DNA from: an uncultured Lachnospiraceae bacterium | GTDB lineage: Bacteria; Bacillota; Clostridia; Lachnospirales; Lachnospiraceae | Assembly (NCBI GenBank): GCA_910588865.1 | Contig: CAJUSJ010000049.1 | Location: 1-28,131 of the forward strand | DNA length: 28,131 bases | Direction of reading: 5' to 3' | Part shown: in pieces, positions 7,042 through 16,230 of the stretch | How positions within the stretch are numbered: the first letter of the stretch is position 1 | Layout of the letters: every line of letters begins with the position of its first letter | Notes under the pieces: model-generated | The model's input: the letters and a program-made list of their open reading frames with translations, nothing else | Databases searched by the model: none | Told to the model about the DNA's origin: nothing | Position numbers and translations under genes: made by a program

Positions 7042-9684
7042 ATGGAAAATAAACTGGTATTGATTGACGGACACAGTATTTTAAACAGGGCCTTTTACGG
7101 CGTGCCGGATCTGACGAATTCTGAGGGACTTCACACCAACGCGGTGTTTGGGTTCCTCAATATTATGTTTAAGATCCTTGAGGAGGAGGATGCGGACCAT
7201 CTGGCTGTGGCGTTTGATTTGAAGGAACCTACCTTCCGGCATAAGATGTATGAGGCCTACAAGGGAACCAGAAAGCCCATGCCGGAGGAGCTGGCCCAGC
7301 AGGTGCCTCTGATGAAGGAGGTGCTGGGGGCCATGGGCATCCCGATCATGACCCTTCCGGGGTACGAGGCTGACGATATCCTGGGCACCCTGGCCAAGAA
7401 GAACGCGGCCGCGGGGGTGGAGGTTTCTGTGGTGTCCGGTGACCGGGACCTTCTCCAGCTGGCGGATGAGCACATCAAGATCCGGATCCCCAGGACCAGC
7501 CGGGGAACGACACAGGTGAAGGACTATTATCCAAAAGATGTAAAAGAGGAGTACCAGGTGACGCCTTTGGAATTTATTGATGTGAAGGCCCTCATGGGAG
7601 ATGCCTCCGACAATATTCCGGGAGTGCCGTCCATTGGGGAGAAGACAGCCACCAACCTGATCGCGTCCTATGGAAGCATTGAAAATGCCTACGCCCATTT
7701 GTCAGAGATCAAGCCTCCAAGAGCCCAGAAGGCCCTGGGGGAGCACTATGATATGGCTCAGATGAGCAAGGCTTTGGCAACTATCTGTATCGACTGCCCC
7801 ATTGAATTTTCCTATGAAGACATGGTCATAGGGAACCTGTATACCCCAGAAGCCTATGAGTATATGAAGCGGCTGGAATTTAAGTCTTTCCTGACCAGAT
7901 TTGACAAGGAAGGCATGAAATTTCCCAAGGCGGAGGAACACTTTTTGGTGGTCACGGACTTTGGCCGGGCAGAGGAGATCTTCGGCAGGGCCTGTCAGGC
8001 GGAACGGGTTGGCTTCCAGCTGATCACAGAGAAAGGGCAGGTTATGGGGGCGGCCCTCTGTTTTGGCGAGGAGGACTGTTATGCCGTCACATGTCAGGGA
8101 TTTCTGACCGGGGAGTATGTGGCGGGAAAGGTGAAAGAGGCCGCGGTTGGGGCCGGGGCGGCGATTGCCCTGGATCTGAAGGTCCAGCTTCCGTTTCTGG
8201 GGCTGGAGGAGGAATCAGGGGTCCTGGATGCCGGGGTGGCGGGATACCTTTTAAATCCCCTGAAGGATACCTACGGCTACGATGACCTGGCCAGAGATTA
8301 TCTGGGGCTGACTGTGCCGTCTAAGGAGGATCTTCTGGGAAAGAAGGCCCTGGTGGGACAGCTTTTGTCCGACGGGGACCAGAAGGCGGGGATCTGCGCC
8401 TGCTATATGGGGTACATTGCCTGGAGGTCAGCCAAGGTTCTGGAGGAAAAGCTGAAGGAGATGGACATGTGGAGCCTGTTTGTGGAGGTGGAGATGCCAT
8501 TGATCTACAGCCTTTACCACATGGAGCAGGCAGGTATCCGGGTGGAGAAAGAGCGCCTCAAGGAGTATGGTGACAATTTAAAGGTCCAGATCGATGTGCT
8601 GGAGAAGGAGATTCACCAGCTGGCAGGGGAGGAATTTAACATCAATTCGCCTAAACAGCTGGGAGAGATTCTTTTTGAGAAGATGAAGCTGCCCCACGGC
8701 AAGAAGACAAAGACAGGGTATTCCACGGCAGCGGAGGTTTTGGAAAAGCTGGCCCCGGAGTATCCCCTGGTGAGGAAGATCCTGGATTACCGGCAGCTTG
8801 CCAAGTTAAATTCCACTTACGCGGAAGGACTTTCTGGGTTTATCCGGGAAGACGGGCGGATCCACGGCACCTTTAATCAGACCATCACCGCCACGGGAAG
8901 GATCAGCAGCACGGAACCCAACCTGCAGAATATCCCGGTGCGGATGGAGCTGGGGAGGCAGATCCGGAAGATTTTTGTGCCAGAGGAAGGGTACACCTTT
9001 GTGGACGCGGATTATTCCCAGATCGAGCTGAGGGTACTGGCCCACATGTCAGGAGATGACAGGCTGATCCAGGCCTATCGGCAGGCTCAGGACATCCACG
9101 CCATCACGGCGTCGGAAGTGTTCCACATTCCTCTGGGAGAAGTAACGCCTCTTCAGAGGCGGGACGCCAAGGCGGTAAATTTCGGCATCGTCTACGGGAT
9201 CAGCGCTTTTGGCCTCAGCGAGGACTTGAGCATCAGCCGCAAAGAGGCTGTGGACTATATTGATAAATATTTTGAGACCTATCCGGGAGTAAAGGCGTTT
9301 TTGGATAAGCAGGTGGAGGACGGAAAAGCCAAAGGGTATGTTGCCAGCATGTTCAAAAGGAGAAGGCCTATCCCGGAATTGAAATCAGGTAATTTCAATC
9401 AGAAATCCTTCGGCGAGCGGGTGGCCATGAACTCGCCTATTCAGGGGACTGCGGCGGACATTATGAAGATCGCCATGATCAATGTGGACCGGGAGCTTCG
9501 GAGGCGGGGGCTGCGGTCCAGGATCGTGCTGCAGGTCCACGATGAGCTTCTGGTGGAGACCTGGAAACCGGAGATGGAAGAGGTGGTGGAGATTCTGGAG
9601 ACCAGGATGAGAGGCGCGGCGGAGCTGAAGGTGTCCCTGGAGGTGGAGGCCCACCGGGGGGACAGCTGGTATGACGCCAAGTGA
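7042..9684 (+). CDS. polA: DNA polymerase I
   Basis: This enzyme fills gaps in repair and removes Okazaki primers. The product is 880 residues from the ATG at 7042, chosen because GGAGGA precedes it by 8 bases and it gives the classical MENKLVLIDGHS start. The N-terminal 5' nuclease domain has VSGDRDLLQL and MGDASDNIPGVPSIGEKTA. The central 3'-5' exonuclease-like region (about residues 300-460) lacks the DxE acidic motif, so proofreading is probably absent, as in many Bacillota. The polymerase domain is intact: motif A with D657 (DADYSQIELR), motif B (RRDAKAVNFGIVYG) and motif C with D834 (QVHDELLVE). coaE follows closely. Confidence 0.97.
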   Translation: MENKLVLIDGHSILNRAFYGVPDLTNSEGLHTNAVFGFLNIMFKILEEEDADHLAVAFDLKEPTFRHKMYEAYKGTRKPMPEELAQQVPLMKEVLGAMGIPIMTLPGYEADDILGTLAKKNAAAGVEVSVVSGDRDLLQLADEHIKIRIPRTSRGTTQVKDYYPKDVKEEYQVTPLEFIDVKALMGDASDNIPGVPSIGEKTATNLIASYGSIENAYAHLSEIKPPRAQKALGEHYDMAQMSKALATICIDCPIEFSYEDMVIGNLYTPEAYEYMKRLEFKSFLTRFDKEGMKFPKAEEHFLVVTDFGRAEEIFGRACQAERVGFQLITEKGQVMGAALCFGEEDCYAVTCQGFLTGEYVAGKVKEAAVGAGAAIALDLKVQLPFLGLEEESGVLDAGVAGYLLNPLKDTYGYDDLARDYLGLTVPSKEDLLGKKALVGQLLSDGDQKAGICACYMGYIAWRSAKVLEEKLKEMDMWSLFVEVEMPLIYSLYHMEQAGIRVEKERLKEYGDNLKVQIDVLEKEIHQLAGEEFNINSPKQLGEILFEKMKLPHGKKTKTGYSTAAEVLEKLAPEYPLVRKILDYRQLAKLNSTYAEGLSGFIREDGRIHGTFNQTITATGRISSTEPNLQNIPVRMELGRQIRKIFVPEEGYTFVDADYSQIELRVLAHMSGDDRLIQAYRQAQDIHAITASEVFHIPLGEVTPLQRRDAKAVNFGIVYGISAFGLSEDLSISRKEAVDYIDKYFETYPGVKAFLDKQVEDGKAKGYVASMFKRRRPIPELKSGNFNQKSFGERVAMNSPIQGTAADIMKIAMINVDRELRRRGLRSRIVLQVHDELLVETWKPEMEEVVEILETRMRGAAELKVSLEVEAHRGDSWYDAK

Positions 9685-9705
9685 TCTGGATAAAGGCAGG
9701 GGAAG

Positions 9706-10311
9706 ATGATGGAGAAAAAACGGGTGATCAGCCTGGTGGGAGGCGTAGGCTCGGGAAAGAGCCGAATCCTGGAACTGCTTAAAGAGGAATTCGGGGCAGA
9801 GGTGATTCAGGCGGATCTGGTGGCCCGGCAGCTGGAGGAACCAGGAAGGCCAGGCCATAAGGCTCTCCTGGAGGCCTTTGGGCAAAAGATCCTGGGAGAG
9901 GATGGATATTTGCGGAAAGATCTTCTCGCGGCCCTGGTTTTTGGGGATCCGGAGGCCAGGGAACGGATTAACGGGCTTATCCATCCCCTGGTGTGGGATG
10001 AGGTGAGACTTTGGGCCCTTAAGTCCAAAGCCTCCCTGGTGGTGGTGGAATCCGCCATCCTTTCCGAAAACAGGGATGACTTTTTCGATGAAGTGTGGTA
10101 TGTTTATACCCTGAAGGAATGCCGGATCCGGCGGCTCATGGACAGCCGGGGGTATTCCAGAGAGAAGTGCCTCAAGATGATGGAGAGCCAGTCGTCAGAG
10201 GAGGAATTTGCCAAGGCCGCTGATCACATGATTAACAACAACGGTTCCATGGAAGATGTGAGGCGGCAGCTTAGGAAAGTTATCAAATCAAAGGAAGAGT
10301 CCGGAACATGA
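9706..10311 (+). CDS. coaE: Dephospho-CoA kinase
   Basis: It catalyses the last step of coenzyme A synthesis, phosphorylating the 3' hydroxyl of dephospho-CoA with ATP. The 201-residue length is typical. The P-loop GGVGSGKS lies at residues 12-19, and the CoaE pattern continues with VIQADLVARQL and RERINGLIHPLVWDEV. Two adjacent ATG codons are possible starts (9706 and 9709). The second has better spacing from AGGGGA. The gene follows polA by 21 bases and overlaps the next gene by 4 bases (ATGA), so the three are translated from one message. The polA-coaE neighbourhood is common in Bacillota. Confidence 0.95.
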   Translation: MMEKKRVISLVGGVGSGKSRILELLKEEFGAEVIQADLVARQLEEPGRPGHKALLEAFGQKILGEDGYLRKDLLAALVFGDPEARERINGLIHPLVWDEVRLWALKSKASLVVVESAILSENRDDFFDEVWYVYTLKECRIRRLMDSRGYSREKCLKMMESQSSEEEFAKAADHMINNNGSMEDVRRQLRKVIKSKEESGT

Positions 10312-11105
10312 GATTAGTAAGTATTGCCAGCGGAAGCAGCGGGAATTGTATTTATGTAGGAACAGACAGTACCCACATCCTGGTGGATGCGGGTATCAGC
10401 AATAAGCGGATCGAACAGGGGTTAAATGAGATCGGGGTCAAGGCAAGCGAGCTGGACGGGGTGGTGATCACCCATGAGCATTCCGATCATGTGAAGGGCT
10501 TAGGAGTTTTGGCCAGAAAACATGGGGTTCCCATGTACGGCACAAAGGAGACCTTGGAGGAGATCGGGGAGATGAAGTCTTTAGGGGACTACTCTAAGGA
10601 CTTATTTTGTCCGGTTTGTCCGGATGTGGGATTTACCATCGGGGACATGGAGATAAAACCTTTCTCCATTGACCACGACGCGGCCAACCCTGTGGCCTAC
10701 CGGATCCAAAGCGGTCAAAAGTCCGTGGCAGTGGCCACGGACATGGGGCATTATGATGCGTATATCATCGATCATCTCCAGGGTCTTGACGCGATTCTTT
10801 TGGAATCCAACCACGATGTGAGGATGCTGGAGACAGGGCCTTACCCCTACTATCTCAAGAGGAGGATTCTAAGCGACCACGGCCACCTGTCCAACGACAA
10901 CGCGGGCCGGCTTTTGAATTACATACTCCATGACCATATGAAACATATTTTTCTCGGCCATCTCAGCAAAGAGAACAACTATGAGGCCCTTGCCTACGAG
11001 ACGGTGAAGCTGGAGATCGACCAGGGCGACCACGGCTATAAGTCCCGGGATTTTTCCATATCCGTGGCAAGCAGGGACCGGATGTCCCAGATCGTCACCC
11101 TGTAA
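10308..11105 (+). CDS. MBL-fold metallo-hydrolase, WalJ/YycJ type
   Basis: This is a 265-residue metallo-beta-lactamase-fold hydrolase. The metal motif HxHxDH is intact in THEHSDHVKGLG, and later ligands appear in SIDHDAANPVAYR, ATDMGHYD, SDHGHLSNDNAG and LGHLSKENN. The opening RLVSIASGSSGNCIYV and the SNHDVRML segment are characteristic of YycJ/WalJ. This family is a candidate 5'-3' DNA exonuclease, linked genetically to coordination of cell division and replication in Bacillus and Streptococcus. It is separated here from any walRK two-component genes and instead follows coaE with a 4-base overlap. Confidence 0.88.
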   Translation: MRLVSIASGSSGNCIYVGTDSTHILVDAGISNKRIEQGLNEIGVKASELDGVVITHEHSDHVKGLGVLARKHGVPMYGTKETLEEIGEMKSLGDYSKDLFCPVCPDVGFTIGDMEIKPFSIDHDAANPVAYRIQSGQKSVAVATDMGHYDAYIIDHLQGLDAILLESNHDVRMLETGPYPYYLKRRILSDHGHLSNDNAGRLLNYILHDHMKHIFLGHLSKENNYEALAYETVKLEIDQGDHGYKSRDFSISVASRDRMSQIVTL

Positions 11106-11128
11106 AAACAGTAGAAAAGGAGACTGAT

Positions 11129-11401
11129 ATGAATAAGATCATTATTACGGTTGTAGGAAAAGACACAGTGGGCATTATCGCCAAGGTGTGCGCGTACCTG
11201 GCGGAGAATCAGGTGAATATTCTGGACATCTCCCAGACCATTGTCCAGGAATTTTTCAATATGATGATGATCGTGGACATGGACAAATCGTTAAAACCCT
11301 TTGAGACCGTGTCCTCTGACTTAGAGAAGCTGGGGGAGGAGATCGGAGTCAGGATCAAGTGCCAGAGGGAAGAGATCTTTACAAAAATGCACAGGATCTG
11401 A
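11129..11401 (+). CDS. ACT-domain protein, UPF0237 family
   Basis: This is a 90-residue single ACT domain (IIITVVGKDTVGIIAKVCAY...NILDISQTIVQEFF), a fold that binds small ligands such as amino acids and usually regulates enzymes. It is a full-length UPF0237 member related to GcvR. A strong AAGGAG site precedes the ATG. The UPF0210 (PFL-like) gene starts 49 bases downstream. This gene pair is conserved across Bacillota, so the ACT protein is likely the regulator or sensor of that enzyme-like partner. The ligand is unknown. Confidence 0.88.
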   Translation: MNKIIITVVGKDTVGIIAKVCAYLAENQVNILDISQTIVQEFFNMMMIVDMDKSLKPFETVSSDLEKLGEEIGVRIKCQREEIFTKMHRI

Positions 11402-11450
11402 CAAACCATGGGAATGTGTTCAATGACGGGAAAAGAATGGAGAAAACGGT

Positions 11451-12815
11451 ATGTTAAATATGTTTGAGGTCATTGAGACCAACAATATGATTGAGCATGA
11501 GAAGCTGGATGTCCGCACCATCACCATGGGCATCAGCCTTTTGGACTGCTGCGACAGCGACCTTTCCGCTCTCAACCAGAAGATCTACAAAAAGATCACT
11601 GCCACTGCCAGGGATTTGGTGTCCACAGGAGATGCCATTGCCAGGGATTTCGGGGTGCCCATTGTGAACAAGAGGATCTCTGTGACACCGATCGCCTTAG
11701 TGGGGGGCTGTGCCTGCAAAACCCCTGAGGATTTTGTGACCATAGCCAGAACCCTTGACAGGGCGGCAAAAGAGGTGGGAGTGAATTTTCTTGGCGGATA
11801 TTCGGCCCTGGTGAGCAAAGGCATGACCACGGCCGATGAGAATCTGATCCGTTCCATCCCCCAGGCCCTGGCGGAGACGGAACGGGTGTGTTCTTCTGTC
11901 AATGTGGGCTCCACCAAGACAGGGCTCAACATGGATGCGGTGAATCTTATGGGGCAGATGATCAAAGCCGCGGCAGAGGCCACAAAGGACCAGGATTCCT
12001 TAGGATGCGCCAAGCTGGTGGTATTTTGCAACGCGCCTGACGACAACCCCTTTATGGCAGGGGCGTTTCACGGGGTGACGGAAGCTGACGCCATTATCAA
12101 TGTGGGAGTCAGCGGCCCGGGAGTGGTGAAGGTGGCCCTGGAACAGGCAAGAGGCGGGAATTTTGAGGTGCTGTGTGAGACCATCAAGAAGACAGCCTTC
12201 AAGATCACCCGGGTAGGTCAATTGGTGGCCCAGGAGGCTTCCAAAAGGCTGGGAGTCCCCTTTGGCATCATTGACCTGTCCCTCGCGCCTACTCCGGCGG
12301 TGGGAGACAGCGTGGCGGAGATTCTGGAGGAGATCGGGCTGGAGCGGGTGGGAGCGCCGGGAACCACCGCGGCTCTGGCCATGCTCAACGACCAGGTGAA
12401 GAAAGGCGGCATTATGGCTTCATCCTATGTAGGGGGACTGAGCGGCGCGTTCATCCCGGTGAGCGAGGACCAGGGCATGATCGACGCGGTGTCCATGGGA
12501 GCCCTGACCTTGGAGAAACTGGAAGCCATGACCTGTGTGTGCTCCGTGGGCCTGGATATGATCGCCATCCCGGGCAGCACCCCGGCCAGCACTTTGGCAG
12601 GCATCATCGCGGACGAGGCGGCCATTGGCATGATCAATCAGAAGACCACAGCGGTGCGCCTCATCCCGGTGATCGGAAAGGATGTGGGGGATAGGGTGGA
12701 GTTTGGAGGCCTGCTGGGATATGCGCCGGTGATGCCGGTGAATCCTTACTCCTGTGAAAGGTTTGTCAGCCGGGGCGGACGGATCCCGGCACCTGTCCAC
12801 AGCTTTAAAAACTGA
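11451..12815 (+). CDS. PFL family protein, UPF0210 (DUF711)
   Basis: This 454-residue cytosolic protein belongs to the conserved UPF0210/DUF711 family, annotated as PFL-like for structural resemblance to pyruvate formate-lyase. Recognisable segments are VRTITMGISLLDC near the N-terminus, VVFCNAPDDNPFMAGAFHG in the middle and the Gly/Ala-rich C-terminal half (SSYVGGLSGAFIPVSEDQGM, FGGLLGYAPVMPVNP). No biochemical activity is established for the family, and I see no glycyl-radical motif to support PFL activity. The start is the ATG after TGGAGAAAACGGT. The gene pairs with the ACT-domain gene upstream, and the stop is one base before the ATG of the phosphatase gene. Confidence 0.92.
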   Translation: MLNMFEVIETNNMIEHEKLDVRTITMGISLLDCCDSDLSALNQKIYKKITATARDLVSTGDAIARDFGVPIVNKRISVTPIALVGGCACKTPEDFVTIARTLDRAAKEVGVNFLGGYSALVSKGMTTADENLIRSIPQALAETERVCSSVNVGSTKTGLNMDAVNLMGQMIKAAAEATKDQDSLGCAKLVVFCNAPDDNPFMAGAFHGVTEADAIINVGVSGPGVVKVALEQARGGNFEVLCETIKKTAFKITRVGQLVAQEASKRLGVPFGIIDLSLAPTPAVGDSVAEILEEIGLERVGAPGTTAALAMLNDQVKKGGIMASSYVGGLSGAFIPVSEDQGMIDAVSMGALTLEKLEAMTCVCSVGLDMIAIPGSTPASTLAGIIADEAAIGMINQKTTAVRLIPVIGKDVGDRVEFGGLLGYAPVMPVNPYSCERFVSRGGRIPAPVHSFKN

Positions 12816-12816
12816 C

Positions 12817-13443
12817 ATGAGGATTTACCTGATCCGACACGGCAGGCAGGCCAGCCGGCTGTGCAACGTGGATGTGGAGTTGTCCCCCGAGGGCTTTCGG
12901 CAGGCCGCCCTTGTGGGAGAACGCCTTGTGGGCAGAGGGATCCAGATCGTCTACTCCAGCGCCCTCACAAGGGCCGCGCAGACGGCCCAGGCGGCCAATC
13001 TGTATTGGAATGTGGAGCATGTGACCATACAGGAGCTGCGGGAGATTGATTTTGGCCAGATGGAAGGCCTAAGGGATGAGGAGATCCTGGAGAGATTCGG
13101 GGACCTGAAGAAGGAGCAGCAGAAGATGGAGGCGGATGTGCCTTATCCCGGCGGAGAACGGGCGGGGGATGTCATCAGGCGGGTCATGCCGGTTTTGGAG
13201 AGGATCGGACAGGGGCCGGAGGAACAGGCGGCAGTGGTTACCCACGGCGGCGTGATTCGGTGCGCGGTATCCCATATCCTTGGGATGGAGCCGGCAAAAT
13301 ACAGGCTTCTGGGAACCAATCTGGAGAACTGCGGCATCACGGAACTGGAATATGACCGGGAAAGAGGAAGATTCACCTTGGAGCGGTTTAATGACTATGC
13401 CCATCTGGAGAAATATCCCCAGCTGCTGCGGAGCGGCTGGTAA
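12817..13443 (+). CDS. Histidine phosphatase family protein
   Basis: This 208-residue enzyme has the phosphoglycerate-mutase-like fold. I set the start at the ATG one base after the upstream stop, since it gives the family opening MRIYLIRHG. The catalytic histidine is H8 within R7-H8-G9. The acid/base region is ELREIDFGQMEG, and the second active-site histidine is in VVTHGGVIRC. Members hydrolyse phosphate monoesters of small metabolites; the CobC, GpmB and PhoE types cannot be told apart here. Close coupling to UPF0210 suggests cotranscription. The cyclase gene follows after 57 bases. Confidence 0.88.
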   Translation: MRIYLIRHGRQASRLCNVDVELSPEGFRQAALVGERLVGRGIQIVYSSALTRAAQTAQAANLYWNVEHVTIQELREIDFGQMEGLRDEEILERFGDLKKEQQKMEADVPYPGGERAGDVIRRVMPVLERIGQGPEEQAAVVTHGGVIRCAVSHILGMEPAKYRLLGTNLENCGITELEYDRERGRFTLERFNDYAHLEKYPQLLRSGW

Positions 13444-13500
13444 GCGGTCTGATCTTACAGGGACCACGGCATTTCGCCGACAGGACAGGGAGGAAAACAG

Positions 13501-15378
13501 ATGGGGTATACCGATAAGCTCAGGGGCTTTTTGTCCCCCGGGAGGCGGAAAGGAGAAAAGAGGAGGAAGCCGGGGCCAAAGGAGATGGTCGTCTTCGGCG
13601 CGGTGGCGGCAGGGTTCACACTTGCGGCGGCCAGCGGGATGTTTTACAGAGCCGAGCAGGCCCTGGCCGACTCCTGGTATCAGAAAAGCCAGGCCCTTTC
13701 CGGCAATATGGTGCTGGTGGGGATTGATCAGAGGGCCCTGGATTCCATAGGGCCTTACCAACAGTGGGGCCGGGAGGTGATCGCGGACGCGGTGAAGACC
13801 TTGAATCAGTCCGAGGACTGTCATCCGGCGGTAATCGGCATTGATGTGCTCTACACCGGAAAGACTCAGGCAGAGGCAGATGAGCGGCTGGCCAGGGCGG
13901 CTGGCCAGTACGGCAACGTAGTGGTCGCCTGTGCCGCTGAGTTTGGCAGCAGCCCTGTACCTGACGGAGATAGCGATTACCGCATGGACCGTTTTTTTGT
14001 CCAGGCCTTTGACGAGCCCTACGAGGCCCTGAAAAACGAGACCGAGCAGGGACATATCAATGCCATGATGGACCGGGACGGTATCCTGCGGCACCATCTC
14101 CTTGAGATACGCCTGCCTGACAAAAAGACGGTTCCGTCTCTCTCCTTAGTGGTGGCAAAGAAGTACGCGGAATCAAAAGGTGAGGAGCTTTTGGGGCTTC
14201 CTCCTACGGATTCGAGAGGATTCTGGTATCTGCCCTTTAGCGGAGCGCCGGGCCATTTTGACGAATCCATCTCCATAGCCGATGTGATTTCCCGGCAGGT
14301 GCCGGCGGAATATTTCAACGGGAAGATCGTCCTGATCGGCCCATACGCGGCAGGGCTTCAGGACAGCTACCTGACAGCCATTGACCACGCCAGACCCATG
14401 TACGGGGTGGAGTACCAGGCCAACGCGGTCCAGGCTCTTCTGGATGGGGACTTTAAAAAAGAGGCAGGGGTTGGCTGGCAGCTGGCGGTTCTGTTCGCGG
14501 CTCTTATGGTGTCAGCGGCAGTGTTCTGGAAACGCCCGGCGTTTTTTTCCACCATGGCCTGGCTTTTTGTCAGCGGAGGATACCTGATTTTGTGCCGATG
14601 GCTGTACAACCGGGGCGTGGTCCTCAAGGTTCTGTGGATCCCCGTCGGCATGACCGTTCTGTACGGGGGAAGCCTGGTGTTTAACTATGGCCAGGCGGCT
14701 TTGGAAAAACGGCGGGTGGAAAAGACCTTTAAGCGGTATGTGGCTCCGGAGATCGTCAATGAACTTATGAAGGAAGGAAGTAAGGCCCTGAATTTGGGAG
14801 GCGAAATGACAGAGATCGCTGTCCTTTTTGTAGACATCCGGGGATTCACCCCCATGTCCGAGGCTCTGACTCCTGACCAGGTGGTGAAGATCCTGAACCA
14901 GTATCTGACCCTGGTGTCAGAATGTATCCTGAAAAATGGAGGAACCCTGGACAAGTTTGTAGGCGACGCGGCCATGGCATTCTGGGGAGCCCCGTTGACT
15001 ATGTCTCCTAAGGAGTGTGCCGGAAAGGCCGTCAGGGCTGCCATGGATATGGTGGAGGGCTCCAGGGAATTGTCCGAGGAGCTGGAAACAAAATATGGCC
15101 GGACCGTGTCTTTTGGGGTGGGGATCCATATGGGAAACGCGGTGGTGGGAAACATCGGTTCTCCCAGGCGGATGGATTATACCGCCATCGGCGACACTGT
15201 AAACACGGCGGCCCGCTTGGAGAGCAAAGCGCCGCCGGGAAAAATCTATATATCCAGGGCAGTGGCCAATATCCTGGAAGGGGAGATCGACGTCACCTCC
15301 CTGGGAAACAGCGTGGAGTTAAAAGGAAAGGCGGCAGGCTTCGAGGTTCTGACCCTGGACCGGATCAGAAGAGGATAA
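13501..15378 (+). CDS. CHASE2-domain class III adenylate cyclase
   Basis: This 625-residue membrane enzyme should make cAMP in response to an extracellular cue. It starts 7 bases after GGGAGG. One membrane helix lies near residues 33-50, followed by an extracytoplasmic CHASE2 sensor (to about 320) with the features VLVGIDQRALDSIGPYQQWGRE and KIVLIGPYA. Three more membrane helices (about 323-400) lead to a cytosolic cyclase domain. All catalytic residues are present: metal-binding D445 and D489, adenine-contacting K485, T561 at the second specificity position, and transition-state N568 and R572. Lys plus Thr is the class IIIb adenylate cyclase pattern, so cAMP rather than cGMP is predicted. 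The MBL and HD-GYP genes follow in the same operon. Confidence 0.92.
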   Translation: MGYTDKLRGFLSPGRRKGEKRRKPGPKEMVVFGAVAAGFTLAAASGMFYRAEQALADSWYQKSQALSGNMVLVGIDQRALDSIGPYQQWGREVIADAVKTLNQSEDCHPAVIGIDVLYTGKTQAEADERLARAAGQYGNVVVACAAEFGSSPVPDGDSDYRMDRFFVQAFDEPYEALKNETEQGHINAMMDRDGILRHHLLEIRLPDKKTVPSLSLVVAKKYAESKGEELLGLPPTDSRGFWYLPFSGAPGHFDESISIADVISRQVPAEYFNGKIVLIGPYAAGLQDSYLTAIDHARPMYGVEYQANAVQALLDGDFKKEAGVGWQLAVLFAALMVSAAVFWKRPAFFSTMAWLFVSGGYLILCRWLYNRGVVLKVLWIPVGMTVLYGGSLVFNYGQAALEKRRVEKTFKRYVAPEIVNELMKEGSKALNLGGEMTEIAVLFVDIRGFTPMSEALTPDQVVKILNQYLTLVSECILKNGGTLDKFVGDAAMAFWGAPLTMSPKECAGKAVRAAMDMVEGSRELSEELETKYGRTVSFGVGIHMGNAVVGNIGSPRRMDYTAIGDTVNTAARLESKAPPGKIYISRAVANILEGEIDVTSLGNSVELKGKAAGFEVLTLDRIRRG

Positions 15379-15393
15379 GCGGGGCAGGTACAT

Positions 15394-16230
15394 ATGATGG
15401 AAGGACAATGGAAGATCGAATTTTGGGGAACCAGAGGCTCCATGGCTGTGTCGGGAAAAGATTTTTTGAAATATGGGGGAGATACCTCCTGTGTCCTCCT
15501 GGACTGGGGTTATGGGCTTTTGGTCTTTGACGGCGGCAGCGGCCTCGCGAAGCTTGGAAAAGCCCTGGCCCTGGCCGGGGAAAAGCGGAGGGTGGATATT
15601 CTTCTCAGCCACATGCACATGGACCATATTGTGGGGCTTCTGGGATTTAATCTGTTTTATGACAAGGAGGCAAGAATCCATCTCTACGGGATCCCAGGGG
15701 ATGGGGGAAGCTTCAAAAAGAGCCTTGAGACGGTGGTGGGAAGCCCTTACTGGCCCGTGGGCTTTAAGGATTTTCCCGCGGATATCCAATTTCACCAGAT
15801 TCAGGCAGGACAGAGCTTTTCCATAAAAGAGGGCTCAGGGGCCATAAAGGTCAGCACCCTTGAGGGAAAACATCCAGGAGGCAGCGTTCTTTACCGGGTA
15901 GACGGGCATGGCAGGAGTGTGGTCTATGGGCTGGACTGCCAGCTGGATGAGGAGATGTTCGGGAAAATGGCAGAGTTCTCGAAAAACACCCAGGTGCTCA
16001 TATGGGATGCCAATTTCACGGCAGAGGACCTGCGGCGTCACCAGGACTGGGGCCATTCTTCCTGGCGGCAGGGGATCTCCTTAAGAAAGGCAGCCAACGG
16101 GAAAAAAGCGGTGATGACCCATTTTTCATGGGAATATACAGATGATTTTTTGACAGAACAGGAGCGGCTGGCGGTCATGGAGGATGAGGCCAGCCTTTTT
16201 GCCAGGGAAAGGATGGAGCTATGGGTATGA
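15394..16230 (+). CDS. MBL-fold metallo-hydrolase, possible cyclic nucleotide phosphodiesterase
   Basis: This 278-residue soluble protein has the metallo-beta-lactamase fold. The metal motif is complete: H73, H75, D77 and H78 (SHMHMDHIVGLLG). Further candidate ligands are in EGKHPGGS, YGLDCQ and MTHFSWEY. The opening FWGTRGSMAVSG...YGGDTSCVLLD...FDGGSGL matches a branch of MBL hydrolases that is often encoded near class III cyclases and sometimes annotated as phosphodiesterases. It begins 15 bases after the cyclase stop and its 3' end overlaps the HD-GYP gene by 10 bases. Role as a cAMP-degrading enzyme is inference from fold and position. An RNase Z- or phosphonate-type activity is an alternative. 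Confidence 0.82.
   Translation: MMEGQWKIEFWGTRGSMAVSGKDFLKYGGDTSCVLLDWGYGLLVFDGGSGLAKLGKALALAGEKRRVDILLSHMHMDHIVGLLGFNLFYDKEARIHLYGIPGDGGSFKKSLETVVGSPYWPVGFKDFPADIQFHQIQAGQSFSIKEGSGAIKVSTLEGKHPGGSVLYRVDGHGRSVVYGLDCQLDEEMFGKMAEFSKNTQVLIWDANFTAEDLRRHQDWGHSSWRQGISLRKAANGKKAVMTHFSWEYTDDFLTEQERLAVMEDEASLFARERMELWV

Noticed and set aside
12754..12816. Extended start of the histidine phosphatase inside the UPF0210 gene
   Set aside because: The added residues are the out-of-frame 3' end of UPF0210. The ATG at 12817 gives the standard RHG opening.
13069..14097. Minus-strand frame of 342 codons opposite the phosphatase and cyclase genes
   Set aside because: It is a shadow of GC-rich coding DNA. The plus-strand frames carry complete catalytic motifs, while this one shows no family features.
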